Assembly (NCBI GenBank): GCA_002633025.1
Contig: NMRB01002575.1
Location: forward strand, 19,129-83,128
Origin: Notospermus geniculatus
Lineage: Eukaryota; Nemertea; Pilidiophora; Heteronemertea; Lineidae
Direction of reading: 5' to 3'
DNA: 64,000 nucleotides
Shown here: positions 62,862 to 64,000 of the stretch, in pieces
Layout of the letters: the number at the start of each line of letters is the position of its first letter
Numbering within the stretch: position 1 is the stretch's first letter
Program-made: the position numbers and the translations under genes
The notes under the pieces: generated by a model
The model's database searches: none
What the model was told of the DNA's origin: nothing
The model's input: only the letters and a program-made list of their open reading frames with translations

Positions 62862-64000
62862 CTAAAGCATACCAAAAACACCATCAGCGGTGAGGGAGAA
62901 AGATCACCAGATGGAAAAACACCACGATTATGGGCTGCAAAAATCATTGTAAATGAAATGATGGAGTGGGTAAACAATAAGTAAATCATTTTAGAGAAGG
63001 AAGCATAATGCCTGTCATGTCTGGGAGATTGGCTTATGTCAGAGAAAATGACACTCTTCCTAAACAAGTAATATTTTGATTAGGGAAATGGGAAAAATTA
63101 CCAGTTACGGAAATCTAATTTTGATATGTTTTTCTACTCAACTTGATGGACCGAACATTTCTGGTGTGTTTTGATTACGAGGGTGTGGGTTGATGTGGGA
63201 GGTCTAATGAAGTCAGATACTTCCATCCTGATTGAATGATGTTGAATGGACTGGTGGCCCGGGACTGGTGGCAATGAATGTCCAGTGATTCTTAGTGATA
63301 GCTGCGTTCGATAATGTTGACATGGTGGTTCGACTGTAAACGAGTGGGAAGTTATGCCATCAGAGAAATGGAAATCTATTGTGGTTTAGAGACCCACTTA
63401 CTTGAGATTAGGAGAAGCGATTCCCGGCTCCTGAATGCTCCTTGGTACTGGCCTTTCTACAGATATTGACATTTCATTTTTGAAAGTACTCTAAACTCGG
63501 TTTTTAAAGGCCATTGTATGCAGAGCCACACGTCTCCAAAACAGGTCTGTAGGCCCACTACTGCCCTTGAGGTCGCAGCCATGGCTGTGCAGCATATTGG
63601 AGGCGTGCTTAGAAACTCGAGACGCCAAACCCCTTCGAATACTTAGCCACAGTCTGCTAGAGCTATAGCCCATCGTGGCAGAGACTATGGCAAGTTATTA
63701 CGCTGGGACGATGCCATCAGCACACGCTGACCATACAAAAGTGAGTCTAGAGTATCTGCAAGTTTTGCAGACATTTTGAGATGAAAGTAGTTGGCGTCCT
63801 GCAGCAGATGTGACTGGCATCATCGTCCGTGGAAAATTTGAAAAAATCTCCGAAAGTGGAACCAGGACATGACTTATTCCCCAGATATGCATGGCCTGAT
63901 AAGATCCATCCAAAGCTGGCGTTCAGCATGATCGTCAGCTTTGGCAAGAGCCGCTCACCATCCATCCAATTGATATGCAATGGAGATCTTGTCGCTGGCT
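62862..64000. other. No gene recognised to window end
   Basis: Several minus frames of 60-78 codons lie at 63491-63980 with no clear domain. They might be remnants of a retroelement but I cannot place them. Confidence 0.4.

Overview
This is animal nuclear DNA, almost certainly from a marine invertebrate. It is AT-rich and intron-dominated, full of short palindromic DNA transposons, tRNA-derived SINEs, tandem arrays and TACATGTA-type motifs, with no prokaryotic gene organisation. The style is compatible with an echinoderm, hemichordate, lancelet or mollusc; I cannot name the species. Single N bases lie at 11361, 32398 and 38800.

Only two segments read as unmistakable conserved coding sequence. 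Both are exons of one minus-strand gene, a Kv channel-interacting protein (KChIP/KCNIP, neuronal calcium sensor superfamily). The upstream exon is 8813-8937 (125 bp) and the next is 945-1014 (70 bp), separated by a 7,798-bp intron. Splice sites, phases and reading frame join exactly. The EF-hand exons that follow must lie beyond the left edge. The variable N-terminal exon(s) lie to the right and I did not recognise them. The rest of the window is therefore most simply KCNIP intron and upstream DNA, possibly with other genes inside. Two weak orphan coding candidates (58697-58966 plus; 61494-61628 minus) are flagged but not identified.

Everything else I can support is repeat-derived. 1-9 kb: a KCNIP intron with at least eight foldback or TIR elements and a repeat cluster rich in GCCATCTTG motifs. 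12-16.5 kb: tRNA-SINEs, a LINE tail and a 330-bp TIR element. 18.8-27 kb: four large tandem arrays (102-, 47-, 43- and ~165-bp units). 28-36 kb: dense palindromic MITEs, a Tc1/mariner relic with the end of a transposase, a near-perfect 97-bp hairpin element with an 8-bp target duplication, and a nested palindrome at 35.1-35.5 kb. 38-50 kb: a CR1/L2-type LINE 3' end, several MITE families, a 15-bp array that reverses direction, and a ~140-bp tandem array invaded by two MITEs. 51-64 kb: TTAA- and TTA-flanked MITEs, nested inverted repeats, a perfect 23-bp-stem hairpin, and three palindromes placed end to end.

Family letters (A, B, C ...) are labels for repeats that recur within this window, not database names. 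No gene network can be described; the biology visible here is one ion-channel-subunit gene embedded in a heavily transposon-remodelled, palindrome-rich landscape.
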